Shown here: positions 12,620 to 24,175 of the stretch, piece after piece
How positions within the stretch are numbered: the stretch's first letter is position 1
Layout: every line of letters begins with the position of its first letter
Assembly: GCA_916700875.1 (NCBI GenBank)
Contig: CAKAKS010000061.1
Location: forward strand, 62,001 to 126,000
DNA length: 64,000 bases
From: Sebastes aleutianus
Taxonomy: Eukaryota; Chordata; Actinopteri; Perciformes; Sebastidae
Direction of reading: 5' to 3'
Position numbers and translations under genes: made by a program
Notes under the pieces: model-generated
Database searches by the model: none
What the model saw: only the letters and a program-made list of their open reading frames with translations
Told to the model about the DNA's origin: nothing

Positions 12620-12700
12620 GATGTGTTGGCATAGCACCTCTCAACAACAAGGCAATTCAAAGTGCTTCATGTAAGACATGAAAAAGGTTTCAAGACAAAA
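12620..12700 (-). repeat. L2 LINE 3'-end fragment
   Basis: CATAGCACCTCTCAACAACAAGG followed by CAATTCAAAGTGCTTCATG is a diverged reverse-complement L2 3' tail. Confidence 0.5.
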
Positions 12701-12965
12701 TATACAGTAAATATAAAAAGACTTTAATATAACAAAATACAATTTTATAAAATAGAAAACAGGAATTTAAAAAAATACATAAAGGCATATATAACATGTA
12801 ATTTATCCTCAACTATAATAAAAGATGAATCTCAATGTGAGGCAAGTAGACATTATACGATTGTTTTTACCTCAATAAAGCCAGAAACATCACCCTGTAG
12901 GCCTGTAAGCTCTTTACCTCCAGATCTCACACCTGTTTACATCCTGTTGTAAATGTGTACACCAG

Positions 12966-12966
<1 letters not shown>

Positions 12967-13011
<45 letters not shown>
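12967..13011. repeat. (AT)n microsatellite
   Basis: An uninterrupted AT dinucleotide run of about 22 units. Confidence 0.9.
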
Positions 13012-13014
<3 letters not shown>

Positions 13015-13029
13015 TTGTTCCATTTTGAC

Positions 13030-13860
13030 ATGTAATACTGTTGTGTGCTTGCATTGCTTAAACATCATCAGAGGAAAAGATGATTCCCTTCATCCCCCTT
13101 ACTCCTTTAAATCCTATAAACTGGTTAATATATTTCTTTTCACACACTGTGCAGCTAGAAAAACCTGATCTGTTGCTAAAGGAAATCACCGTCCGTGTTC
13201 ATGCCACAGAATAATTTCACACTTCTGTTTTAAAAACAGAAAAATTCAGTTTGACTGACATGAATAAAGTAATTACGGCCTCGCGGTTGTACGCCTCCGC
13301 CAACCAGTCAAGTTGCAGTTTACATCCAGGTCAGTCCAAAATGTCACCACTTTCATCTAGTTAGACATTTGTGTGAAATTGTCATAATTAGCATATGAAT
13401 TCTTGAGTTATGACCATAAACATGTTTTGTGAGGTCTCAGTGACCTTTGACCACCAAAATCGAATCAGTTCATCCTTGAGTCCAAATGGACGTTTGTGCC
13501 AAATTTGAATGTTCCCTCCTGAGAGAGGCATAAAAAGTCACATTTCCTCTTGTGTTCCTTGGTGCTAGAGATCGCAGTACTTTTACATTACTGAAGAAAA
13601 CATGCAAGTATTGTTGCTGAAGAGACAAACCTGAATACAGTCTCAGTTCTGTTTGATGAAAAATAATGAATTTTGGTTTTGTATTGTAATTTCTCAGTTC
13701 AAGGTGAGGACGGTTTTCAACCAGCATGTATTGAATAAAAGCTGTGTTCACATCTCAGACAGATGTGTCTTTGTTCACTTTCTGGATCTGTGCAGACAGG
13801 TGTTCAACCACAGAGTTTATCTGGGAAAGGAAATACATTTTTTTTAAAAATCAGTGACAT
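13030..13860 (-). pseudogene. Decayed PYD-array unit (intron plus linker exon remnant)
   Basis: Bases 13060-13130 resemble the intron block at 27490-27540 of the PYD array. Bases 13690-13830 resemble the block holding the array's linker exons. A linker-like exon is visible on the minus strand (about 13780-13824, CTCTGTGGTTGAACACCTG). It lacks two bases near its start and its donor reads GTGAAC instead of GTGAGT, so it would not keep frame. No PYD exon remains. Confidence 0.6.
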
Positions 13861-14146
13861 CGGATCATAATCAATTTATCTGTTGCTTTTCAGAAAATAT
13901 AATTCAAATGCTTCATTGCAAAAAAAAAGTGAAGTCTACAGTCATGCTAGTGACTCTGTGAGGCTGCATGTTGGCATGATAATGCTAAATAGGTATAATA
14001 TCTGCCATGTTCACCATCTCTGTTCAGCATGATCACATTTGATAATTAGCATCAAACACAAAGTTCAGCTGAGGCTGATGGGAATGTCATTTGTTTTGCA
14101 GGTATTTATGGCCATAAACTAAAGTATTGGAAATTATTTTGACCAG

Positions 14147-14440
14147 ATGATGGCGCTACAAGAAGAGTTGAGGAATCACCAAAGTGATCACAACTCAGCC
14201 TGAAGGGGGAACAGAATGTCTGAACCAAATATCAAGGCAATCCATCCAACAGTTGTTGAAACATTTCCCAAAAATACAACAAATGTCAACCTCATGGTGG
14301 CGCTAGAGGAAAGTCAAAGGATCGCCAAAGTTATTACGATTCATCCTCTGGGGAACATGATTGTCTGTACAAAATGTCATGGCAATCCAAAGTGGTGGAC
14401 CAACTGAATGTCACTGCCACGCCTGGAGTCCCTCACACTG
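14147..14440. repeat. Interspersed fish repeat with internal duplication
   Basis: Two related blocks (around 14150-14270 and 14300-14400) contain the motif pair 'tggcgcta' and 'aaat.tcaaggcaatccatcca', common in fish interspersed repeats. The open frame at 14216-14407 is not a gene. Confidence 0.45.
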
Positions 14441-14600
14441 CTAAAAATCAAGCAGTGTTTTATCTGATCAACACTAATCTACATGACGACACATGCTAAT
14501 AACTGTGTAAAGTTCACACAGTGACTCATACAGCAAAGAAAATGACTTCAGAATCACAGAATGATGTTTATATTACATGTTATTATGGTTTGGGCACCTA

Positions 14601-14656
14601 CCTCCCTCTGCCGTATTCACACCAGATGCTCAAGCTGATGATCCTGCAGCTGCAAC
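14601..14656 (-). pseudogene. ASC-exon-3-like remnant
   Basis: On the minus strand a CAG acceptor is followed by CTGCAGGATCATCAGCTTGA and a block ending GCAGAGGGAG before a GTAGGT donor. The reading AAGSSA-stop-ASGVNTAEG parallels pycard exon 3 (TAGPSAGAAAVTTMAEG). One glycine codon has become TGA. If spliced to the PYD exon at 17504..17789 it would supply a six-residue tail and stop, so it may be the terminal exon of the FIIND-PYD gene. Confidence 0.5.
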
Positions 14657-14790
14657 ACAGTAATGAAAATTCTAATTAGGGTGAAAGCTGCTGAAACGTT
14701 TGCTTTGTTTCTAATAAACCAGAACATGTAGGCACGTAGCTAAAGATTTTACAGACATGGAATATGTAACATTGCTGGTTTCATCTACAG

Positions 14791-15935
14791 CAGTCGTTCT
14801 CAAACTATGGTACACATACCGCTGGTGGTACGCGTGCTCTCTCTAGTGGTACGCGGAGGCATCTCTGACTATCGATTCCTCTGTATTGATGCTTTCCCAC
14901 AGTTACGCATGCACAATGATGCATGCGCACTTTGTATCATGTTTCAGTTTGTTTGGTGCCGGAGCCACGGTGAAGAAAAAAAAAAAAGGTGCTCAACAGC
15001 GTGGCGCTACTACACCTGAGGGAGTGCACCCTATTATTTCCCTGATAAAGAGACACTGTGGACAACAAATCTGTTTTGAAATCAGCAGGAGGAGAGTTAG
15101 TAACGTTAGCTGTTAGCAGCCGGTGGGCAGCACAGTCCTGACTGGCTAAATACCGGAGATACGAACGTTAACGGAGGTGCCATTGAGTTATTGTTATGAG
15201 GTATTCAAAGTCGGCTCAAGAAAAATGACTATTGGGCGGAGGTAAATTACAACGTTATCATGATGTGTTCAAATGTAATCTCGTAAAATGTATGTTTTGG
15301 TGAGAAACTTGAATAAATCCAGTTGTTTGAAGCAGATGTTTTCACATCAATATAAAATAGATAATAGAGAGAGAATTATGAGCTGTTTAACTTCCTAACA
15401 TTAGCTCTCTTCCTGGCCAAGATCTTTTTAATCAAAGCAAATATTTAAATAATCATAATAATTTGAATTGTGTGTTTTTATGCAAACAACCACTATAGAT
15501 GACAATAACAAAGTACAGTTCAGTACTGTGTGTGTTTGGACCTGCAGTGCATGTTTTTATATTTTAGCATGCTGGAGGATTCTCTGTTTTGTTAAGTTTT
15601 GTTAATGGAAACATTTACTACCCAAAACAGTCAGCCCTGTACGGTCCAAAAGCTCCTGCATATAATGTAATTTTCTTAATAATATGCTGTTTGGAGTGAT
15701 TTTCAGGGTAATAAATGCTGATAAATAAGTGTGCGGTATGTTTTTCTATAAATTAATCTAGTGATAAAATAGAGGTTACGTCTGACAGAATTAGTTTGGC
15801 CCCCGGCAACAATCTGGGTTTCTCATGTGGCCCCCCAGGAAAAATAATTGCCCACCCCCTGGTCATAATGGTGGTACTTGGAGAGTAAAATATTTTCTGA
15901 GGTGGTACGTGATGTAAAAAGTTTGAGAACCACTG
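14791..15935. mobile_element. hAT-type DNA transposon, 1145 bp, target duplication ATCTACAG
   Basis: The terminal inverted repeats are CAGTCGTTCTCAAACT and AGTTTGAGAACCACTG, 16 bp with one mismatch. The flanks carry the 8-bp direct repeat ATCTACAG (14783..14790 and 15936..15943). The interior has no intact transposase. The terminal sequence matches the widespread hAT 'CAG.GGTTCTCAAACT' type. Confidence 0.9.
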
Positions 15936-15982
15936 ATCTACAGTATCTGTTAAAGTGATCTGTTAAAGTGATCAGTCAGATG

Positions 15983-16481
15983 TGTTACGGTCCCATCCGG
16001 GCCATCAGCCTTCCTAGTGTGTCTATTCCCTGTCTGTCTAGTGTGGGCGTGTCTGGCTGTTTGTGTGTGTGAGCATCTCCTCCCCTACAGGCTTTGCTTC
16101 TCCCGCGCTCTGATGCAATCAATCCACCTGATCAAATCATGCACGGCTGCTTCCAATCAGATCATTAACTCCAGTTCAAATAGCCCGGTTCTCCAGTCAC
16201 TCATCGCCAGAATCGTTGACTCAACCCAAGTGGTAGTTTCGCCTCGGCCACTCAGCAATATTTACTGAGATATTTTGTTCCTAGTCTTTTGAACTTTTGC
16301 TCGACAAGTACCGTTTGTTTCCTGTTCCCAGGATTCTCGCCTGCCTGCCCTGCTCAACTCCAGCCTCGACATTCCCTCAGCCCATTCACAATTCCTGCTT
16401 TTGGCAATAAAAGCATTTTGTTCCACTACAACTCCGCTGTCTGTGTCCGCATTTGGGTCCAAAACCTTACTGATCGTAACA
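15983..16481. mobile_element. Gypsy-like solo LTR candidate
   Basis: The block begins TGTTACGG and ends CGTAACA, short inverted termini of the TG...CA type. It contains an AATAAA near 16404 and is GC-richer than its flanks. No second LTR or internal protein is present, so it would be a solo LTR. A clean target duplication could not be fixed. Confidence 0.55.
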
Positions 16482-16651
16482 GATAGTGTCCCGTTACATG
16501 ACCGGAGAAAAATGATGTGAAGGAAGAAGAGTGTTTTCTGTTCCCTCTCAGGCTGCATCAGGGATGGATTTTAAAACTTATTATGCTGTTGAAAGAAGTT
16601 TCTACTGCCTATTTGATAGTGTCCAACACAAAGCATAAGAAGAGAAGATGT

Positions 16652-17000
16652 TAAAGGTCCAGTGTGTAGGATCTGGAGGTATCTAGTGGTGAGGTTAGGA
16701 GATTGCAACCAACTGAAGCCTCTCCCGGGTGCCAAGCGCGTTGGAGAGCTACGGTCGCTGACGTGAAAATGCTAATGGCCCTCTCTAGAGCCATTTAGAG
16801 CGGAGCCGGTGTGCAGAGAGCGACTATAGTTCATAATTATTGTGGTTGTATGTGTTTGGGATTGTTTAACCTGATTTGCCTCACACCGTGCAGGGAAAAA
16901 TCATTTTAATAGACTGATTTGACATGAAAAAACAAACATATATATTCTCCACACAGAAAGGCCCCGGCACTTTTTTGCTGTGAGCCGACAGCGCTGACCC
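16652..17000. repeat. Partial TTAA-type interspersed repeat (TTAAAGGTCCAGTGTGTAGG)
   Basis: The block begins TTAAAGGTCCAGTGTGTAGG followed by TCTAGTGGTGAGGTTAGG, the known 5' end of a very common fish repeat. The matching inverted end is not seen nearby, so the copy is truncated. No gene is seen in 17000-17460. Confidence 0.6.
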
Positions 17001-17503
17001 GACAGCGCTGACCATCATCAAATCAGGGATCAACGTTGATGTTTTTTTAATCTACTTGCCCAAAGTCAATTTTTACTTACGCCACCCAACTAAACTCCTG
17101 TTTCCAGGATCATTTAAATGCTCGCTTGCACTTCAGCTCATAGAGTTTGTCTTTACCCACCTCCAGTTTCTCGTGAATGTGCACATGTGCAACACTCAAC
17201 GGAGATGAGTAGAAAGCAAGATGGCTCACTCCTGAGCCACTTCCATCATCAGCTTACTCTGCGTTTATCTCTGTTACTATCGACAACATCTTTAACCAAG
17301 TGGCTTACTCACTGTGAGGACTATGTAGCAAACATTAGTTTTGCCTCTGATTACTGCATCTACATAATACAATCATTTTATGTATTTAAAATAAAGAAAT
17401 TCCAGAGCTACCCTGCATTCAAATTTGCTGATTTATAATTTAAGCATAACATTTATGGTATAAATATGCCACTACTAAACAGTTTGTTTGTTCCACAACT
17501 TAC

Positions 17504-17789
17504 CTTTGGATCCTGAGCTGGTGTCTGACAACTCCTGCACCAGATCATTCCTGTTTATTTCCTTGAAGACCTTCTTGGTCACCTCCACAGACTGTTGGCT
17601 GTAGGTCTGCAACATCAGATTCACCAGGTCAAACCTGTCACTCTTCTCCAGTAGGTGGCGTGGGATGCATGGGAGGCCTGCAAGTAAGTGCTTGTCCTGC
17701 AGGTTCCACTTGAATCCTTCAAACTCTTCCTGTTTCAAGTTCTCCAGCATTTTCAAAAGCCTCCCTCTGTCCGTAGTGATTGTTGCTTC
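17504..17789 (-). CDS. PYD exon 1 (C-terminal to FIIND)
   Basis: This 286-nt exon is phase 0 to 1. Its acceptor follows TTGAATTCATCAG and its donor is GTAAGT. The product starts EATITTDRGRLLKMLENL and carries the PYD-typical FEGFKWNL, LPCIPRHLLEKSDRFDLVNL and QQSVEVTKKVFKEINRNDL blocks. It is the most diverged of the 15 PYDs and the only one downstream of the FIIND exons. PYDs pair with other PYDs such as that of ASC. Confidence 0.85.
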
Positions 17790-20700
17790 CTGATGAATTC
17801 AAATTGAAAAAACAAAAGGGACATGATTTGACTACTTTATTGGCAGATAATATTATAGTTGAAAAGCTCACCTGAAGCAGCATCAGTTATGTGAGAACCA
17901 TCCAATTTAAATCAGGAGTTTGGTTTGCATCACAACTTTTCAACCTGCATCGTGTTAAATGAAAGCTGTGTTGAGCAAAGTCAGACTGATGTGACTTTAC
18001 TCACCTTCTGCATCAGTGCAGACAGGAGTTCCTCCACAGAGTGTTTCTCTGAGGAGAAAGGAAATAAAAAATGTTGCATGAATGATGGTTTTAACATCTG
18101 ACTATAAACATCTGACTAACTAAAAGCAAAGTAAAAATTAACAACTAACAGCAAACAAACTGCTTTCTTTAATAACTGGAGTGCTGGAGAAAAAAAGACC
18201 TGGCTAATATATTAGGGATGCACCAATCCAACTTTTTCAGTCTCGATACCGACAGCAATACCTGGTCTTCGGGTATCCGCCGATACCGAGTACCGATCCG
18301 ATACCAGTGTTCAATTAATAAGCTGTATGCCTCACTGTGTGGAAGTGACTGGGATCATTATTTCATGTGTAAGGAAACATCAAGCTTGACTTAAACATTG
18401 CTTTCCTAACTTTGTAATACAAAATGTAACAAATAATTATATAGATAACATAACACATTTAGTGAATTGTTATTTATTAATAAAATAAGAAATTGTAGGT
18501 GTAAATCTTTTTAATGCAGCAACAAATTGGTCAAAACATAAACAGGAATTAAAAATCCAGTACATAATGTATATAGTATATAACATAGAATTGAATTGAA
18601 TAGATCGGCCCCGTTGTCACCGATATCATATCAGGTGTCGGTGCATCCGTACTAATATACAGTATAGATACAGACTTTGCCTCTCAGCTCTTGCTTCGCT
18701 TAATTTGTCCTCAACTTGCTCTTCCTGGTTTTGAACCAACCTTCCCCCTCATTGCCTGCCTGTTTTTGAACCACTCAGTGGATTAGTGTCTAAAAAGTCT
18801 AAATTTCTGTCATCTCAGATGAGCTTCAAAGGCATAACTTTTTTGGCTCAATATTTACATAGTACAACTGAAAACACCAGGATACAGTTTCAAATGTTCA
18901 GGCCAGGTAATACATACTTTTTTAGATTAAGTTGAATATAAAATGAATAATCAATGGTTGGTTGACAGACAGCTCTTCTGTGATGATTCATGGTCAGAAA
19001 ATAGTAAACTACTCACTGTCACTTGAACCAGGTATGGAGAATTGTCCACCTGTCTTTTTGACTACAAAGACAGGCATACAAGAATGTTTGATGACAATTT
19101 ACACTTAGGAAATAAATGTAATGAAAATATCATGTTGACATTCTGGTAAAAAAACAAAAAAAAAACATTCTTGAATAATATACTAATTGTTAAAACATTG
19201 AAATCCAGATTCTGTACAGGCATATTTACATAAAGGCATGAATGGGCAGCCCCAAATTTCCATAATCAATCAAGAATTATGTATTTTCACAAGATATTTA
19301 GCAGCATTTTAGTCAACTTTAATTTTAAGAAAGCATGCAAACGTGTATGTTTTTAAGTTGAAGTACCTTAATATGTTTTGCAGCGTACCTACCTCTTACT
19401 GTAGCACCATCACATGGTCCAGTTGATTCTGCAGCTGCACAAAATGAAAATGACAATTGCACAATAAATGCATTTGTTCTAGCTTCTAGACAAAAATACT
19501 ACAGCAGGCTAACCAAAGTACCAGAATACTACACCAAATAGCCAGCCCACTTGCCTCTTTGGTTTCACAAGTACAAACCGAGGCAACATTTCAAAGAAAA
19601 TTACAATTGACTCTGTTCTACTCTTCTACTAGTCATGCTGTTACTGAAATCCATTTCTTGTAAATACTCATTAAATGTTTTTCTTACCTTCAGATTCACC
19701 AGAGTTTTGAAAGTCAACTGAAATAAAATACAGAACAAAACAAAATATGGATTGGTGATATTGTGGTTTTATGTATTGTATTTACATCAAAATGTTCAAC
19801 AACTGTGGATTTATTTAACGTATTAACGCAACTTGTGATTTTTAATTAACCTCTTAAAAATCCAACTAGCCGCCGTTGATCTTTCGGAGGTTGTAGCGGG
19901 CTCAGTTTTAAAGCTAGAGTGAAGATACTGGTATCATATGAAACTAGAAAAAACGAATGAACCCATTGGTTGTCATACTAGCTTGTGGGGAGGAAAAACT
20001 GGCATGGTCATTTTCAACGGGGTCCCGTGACCTCTGACCTCAAGATGTGTGAATGTCAAGTCAGCACACTGACAGCTGTTGTTGCCTGTTGGGTTGCAGT
20101 TTGCCATGTTATGATTAGAGCATATTTTTATGCTAAATGCAGTACCTGTGAGGGTTTCTGGACAACATTTGTCAATGTTTTGTGTTGTTAAAGACATCAT
20201 TGTGGACTTCAGGACCACTAAAAAGACCACACACAGTCCAATAACTATTAAAGCAGAGGCTGTGGAGAGAGTCTCTAGCTTCAAGTTTCTGGGAGTCACC
20301 ATCACAGAGGACCTCTCCTGGGCTGACAACACCTCAGCAGTAGTAGGCAAAGCCCAGCAACGCCTCTACTTTCTGAGGAGGCTAAGAGGAGCTAACCTCC
20401 CCCAGAAGCTGCTGCTCAACTTTTACAGATGCACCACAGAGAGCATCCTGACCAACTGCATGACAGCCTGGTACAGCAGCTGCACCAAAGCGGCCAAAAA
20501 AGCCCTGCAGCGTGTTTATTAAAACAGCAGAGGACATTGTCGGCACTGAGCTGCCATCACTTGACCCCTTTCAGAACACTCGCTGTATCAGAAGGGCCAA
20601 TCCCGGACACAACCTGTTTAAGCTCCTCCCATCAGGCAGGCGCTTCAGATCAATCCGCACAAACACAAACAGACTTAAAAACTGATTTTTCCCAACTGCC

Positions 20701-23700
20701 ATAAACCTCCTGAACTCTGACGTCTCCTCTGTCTGAGTTGAAGACGTGCAATGTAAATGTGCAATAACACGTTGGTCACTTTTGTGTCACTTTTGCAACG
20801 TAAATACTGTAAATCTACTGTTATAGATATGTGCAATAACATGCTGATCACTCTGTGCAATAATTATATAATTATCTGACGGACACTTTGTGCAATAATC
20901 TGGCAAAACTGTAATCTGGCAAAACTGTCATCTCATCAATATACATATTGTATTTTTATATTTTATATTGTATTATCTTTTATATTTATATTGCACTATC
21001 TTTTTTATTGTATTATCTTTTCATTAGCACCTATGGGATTGTCACAATCTAATTTCGTTGTACTACACAATGACAATAAAGGGCTTGAATCTTTAATCTT
21101 GAATTGTTTTACAATAATAAATATATACATACATTTGCATAAAGCAGCATATTTGTCCACTCCCATGTTGATAAGGGTATTAAATACTTGACAAATCTCC
21201 CTTTAAGGTACATTTTGAACAGATAAAAAATGTGCGATTAATTTGCGATTAAATATTGACAATCAAGCTAAAAAAAATGTGATTAATGTGAATAATGTGA
21301 TTAACTGTTTTTATCGATTGACAGCCCTACAAATAACACATACATACTGTATGTGGAAATTATGATGCTATTGTGGAATTACATTTTCAAGTTTACATTA
21401 TCATTTTAATAAAGTCCCCTATGGGCCTCAAATAAAAAGATATTTTAGCTAAATAAAATAAGGGTAGGTAGTACATAAAATGGTTTCTCAATTTCTCTAA
21501 TGTAATAATACTCATTTATATTTATATTATAAGAGCCAGTAAACCACCTGGTGCCATTTGTGAGGCAAGGTAGGTTGCCGTATTTTGTTTTGTGTTTGGT
21601 TTTTAACCAGTGGGTCTGTCCCAATACCCATATTTGCAGTCAGGAGCACTTTTGTTGGTTTCTATTCATTGAATTAATTAAACTGGAATTTACCCTCATT
21701 ATCATATATTAAAAGGCAGGTAAACACATAAATCAAATGGCTACAACCAGATTATTATGCCTACAGAGCAGCAAGTCCATTTCCAGTATGCATTAGTGTT
21801 TGGACATAAACTTGTGATTCGGCTCTCTTTCATTTATTATTGACATTTATTGTGTAAAATGATTAAATCATGGTAAAAGACTAGAAGCACAAGACAGAAT
21901 ACATTATGTTTTTCATATAGTGCAGGTAATATAGTTTAATAACCACTGACCTTTTCGAATTTCACAGTTCCACACTGGTTCACGCTGTTGTTCCCCCTTC
22001 CTTTTGTAAAGGTGTGAGAGTGTCAGGTGGAAGTTCCTGTCTGGATTCTCTATGTACACTTCATAGAAATTTGGGTCTTGGCTATCATATCGGAGGGTTA
22101 TTTTCTGTGCAAAAAAAAAAAAATACATAGAAGAGAGAGGTTAGTTTTTGACAAAATCAGATAGTCAAGTTAAATCTTGAAACTGTACCTCTGGGATAAT
22201 TGCTGCTGTGTCTATGTCTGCTGTGAGGTTGAAACCCTGTTGCATCTTCAGGTACTTGTCTGGTCGTGGCTTCTTGATTATTTTGAATGCTCCTTTCTTC
22301 TTGTCCATTGTCTGGAAAAAAAATAATCAATATCAGCATAAAGCTGCTTCAATGTTACGGTATCAAACATTGCCATCTGTGTTTTAAAGTACATTCATGA
22401 AGCAACAGTGTTTTAATAATAGAGTATTAGGGTCACTATTGGGAAAAAATAAAATGTGAGATTTCAAGAATAGTCATTGAGGAAAAGCTCATGAGAATAA
22501 AGTTGTACATTCGAGAAAAAAAGTCCTATACACTTATCTGTTGCAAGTGCTACTGCAATAGCAAAAACTAAACACTGTAGGGATGTAATATTCTTAACAC
22601 ACCCACATCAGATTTACACACACAGGCCGGTGCTGTGAGATCACACCGCTGCGGCATCATCGTCAATTACCGCCAGTTCAGTCAGAGCCACTTACGTTAA
22701 GGAATTGACCATCCATAGCAACTACACTACACAGTTAGATTTGGCACAAAAGGCTCTGCTGTTTAAGGGAGTTCTCAATGAATCAGAGCTGCAACAAGGA
22801 TTCTGCAGAGAGAGCTAATCCCCCAAAACTAAATGATTTCATCCTCCTGCTTAATAAGTATTAGCAGGGAGCACATTAGAACACAATTTCCCTTAAATGC
22901 TCAGAAAGCCCTCCTCATCTGAGATGAGTTCAGACATCCTGGCAAGTTTTGTCAAAACATACAATATAAAGAATTAATTCTCATAATATTTACTCTATAT
23001 TTTTTCCCCTCAACTACAACTTTATTCCCGTAACATTAAAACTTTTAAAATATTGAGATGTTATTCTCGCAATTTCACTTTTGTTTTCTTTCTGAACACT
23101 GGCACTAATACTCCATTATAGCTTTGGTATAGTTTTGAATGGTATGTTATGCATTTGTGACGGTAAGATATTCAGTAACCTGTTGTAGCGCCGGATCACG
23201 TGGGATCAGGTAAAGGTGTAGAATGAGGTATGGTGTGTTGGGTTTATAGTATATTAACACGTTGCAGTTTATTTTCACTGGAAGGCCGAATTTCATCAGG
23301 ACTGCTCTTGGAGAGAAAACTGGTTCAGACAGCTTGACATGGGACGATGTGACTTCAGACACTTTTTCCACAACATCTCCACAGTCATCTATGTGTAGGA
23401 CTGCAAACCTGTCTAATAGAGTAGGGTTGTCATCTGCACAAAATACAAGCACACACAATTAGTGAGGAGGAAAGGATTGCATCAGTGTCTGTACACATGC
23501 TGTCTGAAATTTAAAAAGTCAGTACATTGTATTTTATGATTTTCTTCATGTCCACTTACGTATGCAGATCCAGTGTGGCAGGTACACCTCATCTAACTTC
23601 CCAGCAATGACTTTGATGTCTATTAGGGGACCTGCAGCCATGTATTTGATGCTTTCCATCCTCTCCATAGGTTCCTCCCAAGAGCAGAACTGGTACTTAA

Positions 23701-24175
23701 AGCTGACCTTCTGCTTACAGACCCAGCGCAAGCCAGAAACACCACATTCAAAGTTTCCTGCTTCAGACTGTAGGCTACAGTAAGTCGTGGAAAAGAAAAC
23801 AAGTGAGTTACTTTTTGTCTGTACACATGAAGGGACACAACAGAATAAATGTAAACTTAGAGAGTATCTGCCTTGATTGTATTTGGCACCAAATGTAGCA
23901 TTAACTCTATTATTGTAATATTGCATTCAAAAGAAGAAAAGAAGTATTTAGGACGTTATTTTTTACCTGTAAGTTGGAGATTCGTCTGCATCTGGACTGT
24001 TCACTTCAGGTTCAAGTTTAGTCCAGTCACTGGAGGCCTGCTGCAGAGGACAATCATTTTTACAAATAAGTGGAGATGTGTCTTTTTGCAACATCACATA
24101 AATGAACAAATGAATGAATGTAAGAGATTACCATAACGCTTCCACCAGCCTCAAACTCCAAGCTTCTTGAAGGCC
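17504..24175 (-). CDS. FIIND (ZU5-UPA) gene segment with C-terminal PYD, eleven exons
   Basis: Exons in transcription order: 24175..24132, 24040..23967, 23774..23560, 23433..23180, 22311..22189, 22104..21951, 19717..19688, 19434..19393, 19061..19017, 18048..18005, 17789..17504. All junctions keep frame. Exons 3-4 form ZU5 (VSGLRWVCKQKVSFKYQF..., LPHWICI, FAVLHIDDCGD) and exons 5-6 the UPA half (KIIKKPRPDKYLKM, ITLRYDSQDPNFYEVYIEN). Exon 4 carries EPVFSPRAVL, matching the F/S-P autoproteolysis site of NLRP1 and CARD8, with the upstream histidine in VLHID. Four linker exons follow (VDFQNSGESE; AAESTGPCDGATVR; KKTGGQFSIPGSSD; KKHSVEELLSALMQK), then a complete PYD. Known FIIND proteins end in CARD, so a UPA-PYD end is unusual. 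Upstream it joins in phase to the PYD exon at 25838..25553. A LINE lies in the intron between exons 6 and 7. The final exon or stop is unclear. No NACHT or LRR is seen. Confidence 0.82.
18005..18048 (-). CDS. Linker exon (44 nt) before the C-terminal PYD
   Basis: The exon reads KKHSVEELLSALMQK, phase 1 to 0, with acceptor CTCCTCAG and donor GTGAGT. It is homologous to the linker exons between the upstream PYD exons. Confidence 0.7.
18212..18651. mobile_element. hAT-type MITE, 440 bp, target duplication CTAATATA
   Basis: The termini are TTAGGGATGCACCAATCC and GGTGTCGGTGCATCCGTA. The 8-bp direct repeat CTAATATA flanks it (18204..18211 and 18652..18659). The terminal motif is the common fish 'TAGGGATGCACCGAT' hAT MITE. 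It lies in an intron of the FIIND gene. Confidence 0.88.
19017..19061 (-). CDS. Linker exon resembling pycard exon 2 (45 nt)
   Basis: The exon is phase 1 to 1 and reads (V)KKTGGQFSIPGSSD. It has the same length, phases and GTGAGT donor as pycard exon 2, which reads VKATCGQSSKPGPSD. Confidence 0.7.
19800..21330. mobile_element. hAT-type MITE (GACAGCCCTA family), split by a LINE
   Basis: Bases 19800-20189 and 21104-21330 align to the uninterrupted copies at 30732..31384 and 36526..37277. The right end is ATCGATTGACAGCCCTA; the left end is decayed. The interruption at 20190-21103 is a LINE. Confidence 0.7.
20190..21103 (+). mobile_element. LINE 3' fragment inserted in the hAT MITE
   Basis: The fragment encodes the C-terminal part of a non-LTR reverse transcriptase: VDFRTTKKTTHSP, VERVSSFKFLGVTITEDLSW and QQRLYFLRRLRGANLP, then in another frame LPSLDPFQNTRCIRRA. 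One frameshift lies near 20515-20525. The 3' UTR ends with AATTTCGTTGTACTACACAATG, AATAAAGGG and a CTTGAATCTTTAATCTTGAA tail, typical of a fish LINE. It lies between exons 6 and 7 of the FIIND gene. Confidence 0.8.
22312..23179 (-). other. FIIND gene intron, no feature recognised
   Basis: An 868-bp intron between the ZU5 and UPA exons, bounded by a GTTACT donor and a TTTCCAG acceptor. Nothing further is recognised in it. Confidence 0.5.

Noticed and set aside
17118..17438. 106-codon open frame on + strand
   Set aside because: No domain, next to repeat sequence, no splice or codon signal.
19973..20350. 125-codon minus-strand open frame as a FIIND-gene exon
   Set aside because: It is the antisense of the LINE reverse transcriptase and MITE; the true linker exons lie at 19688 and below.
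17504..24175. Full NLRP1 with NACHT and LRR
   Set aside because: No Walker A/B or leucine-rich repeat sequence was found between the PYD exons and the FIIND exons.
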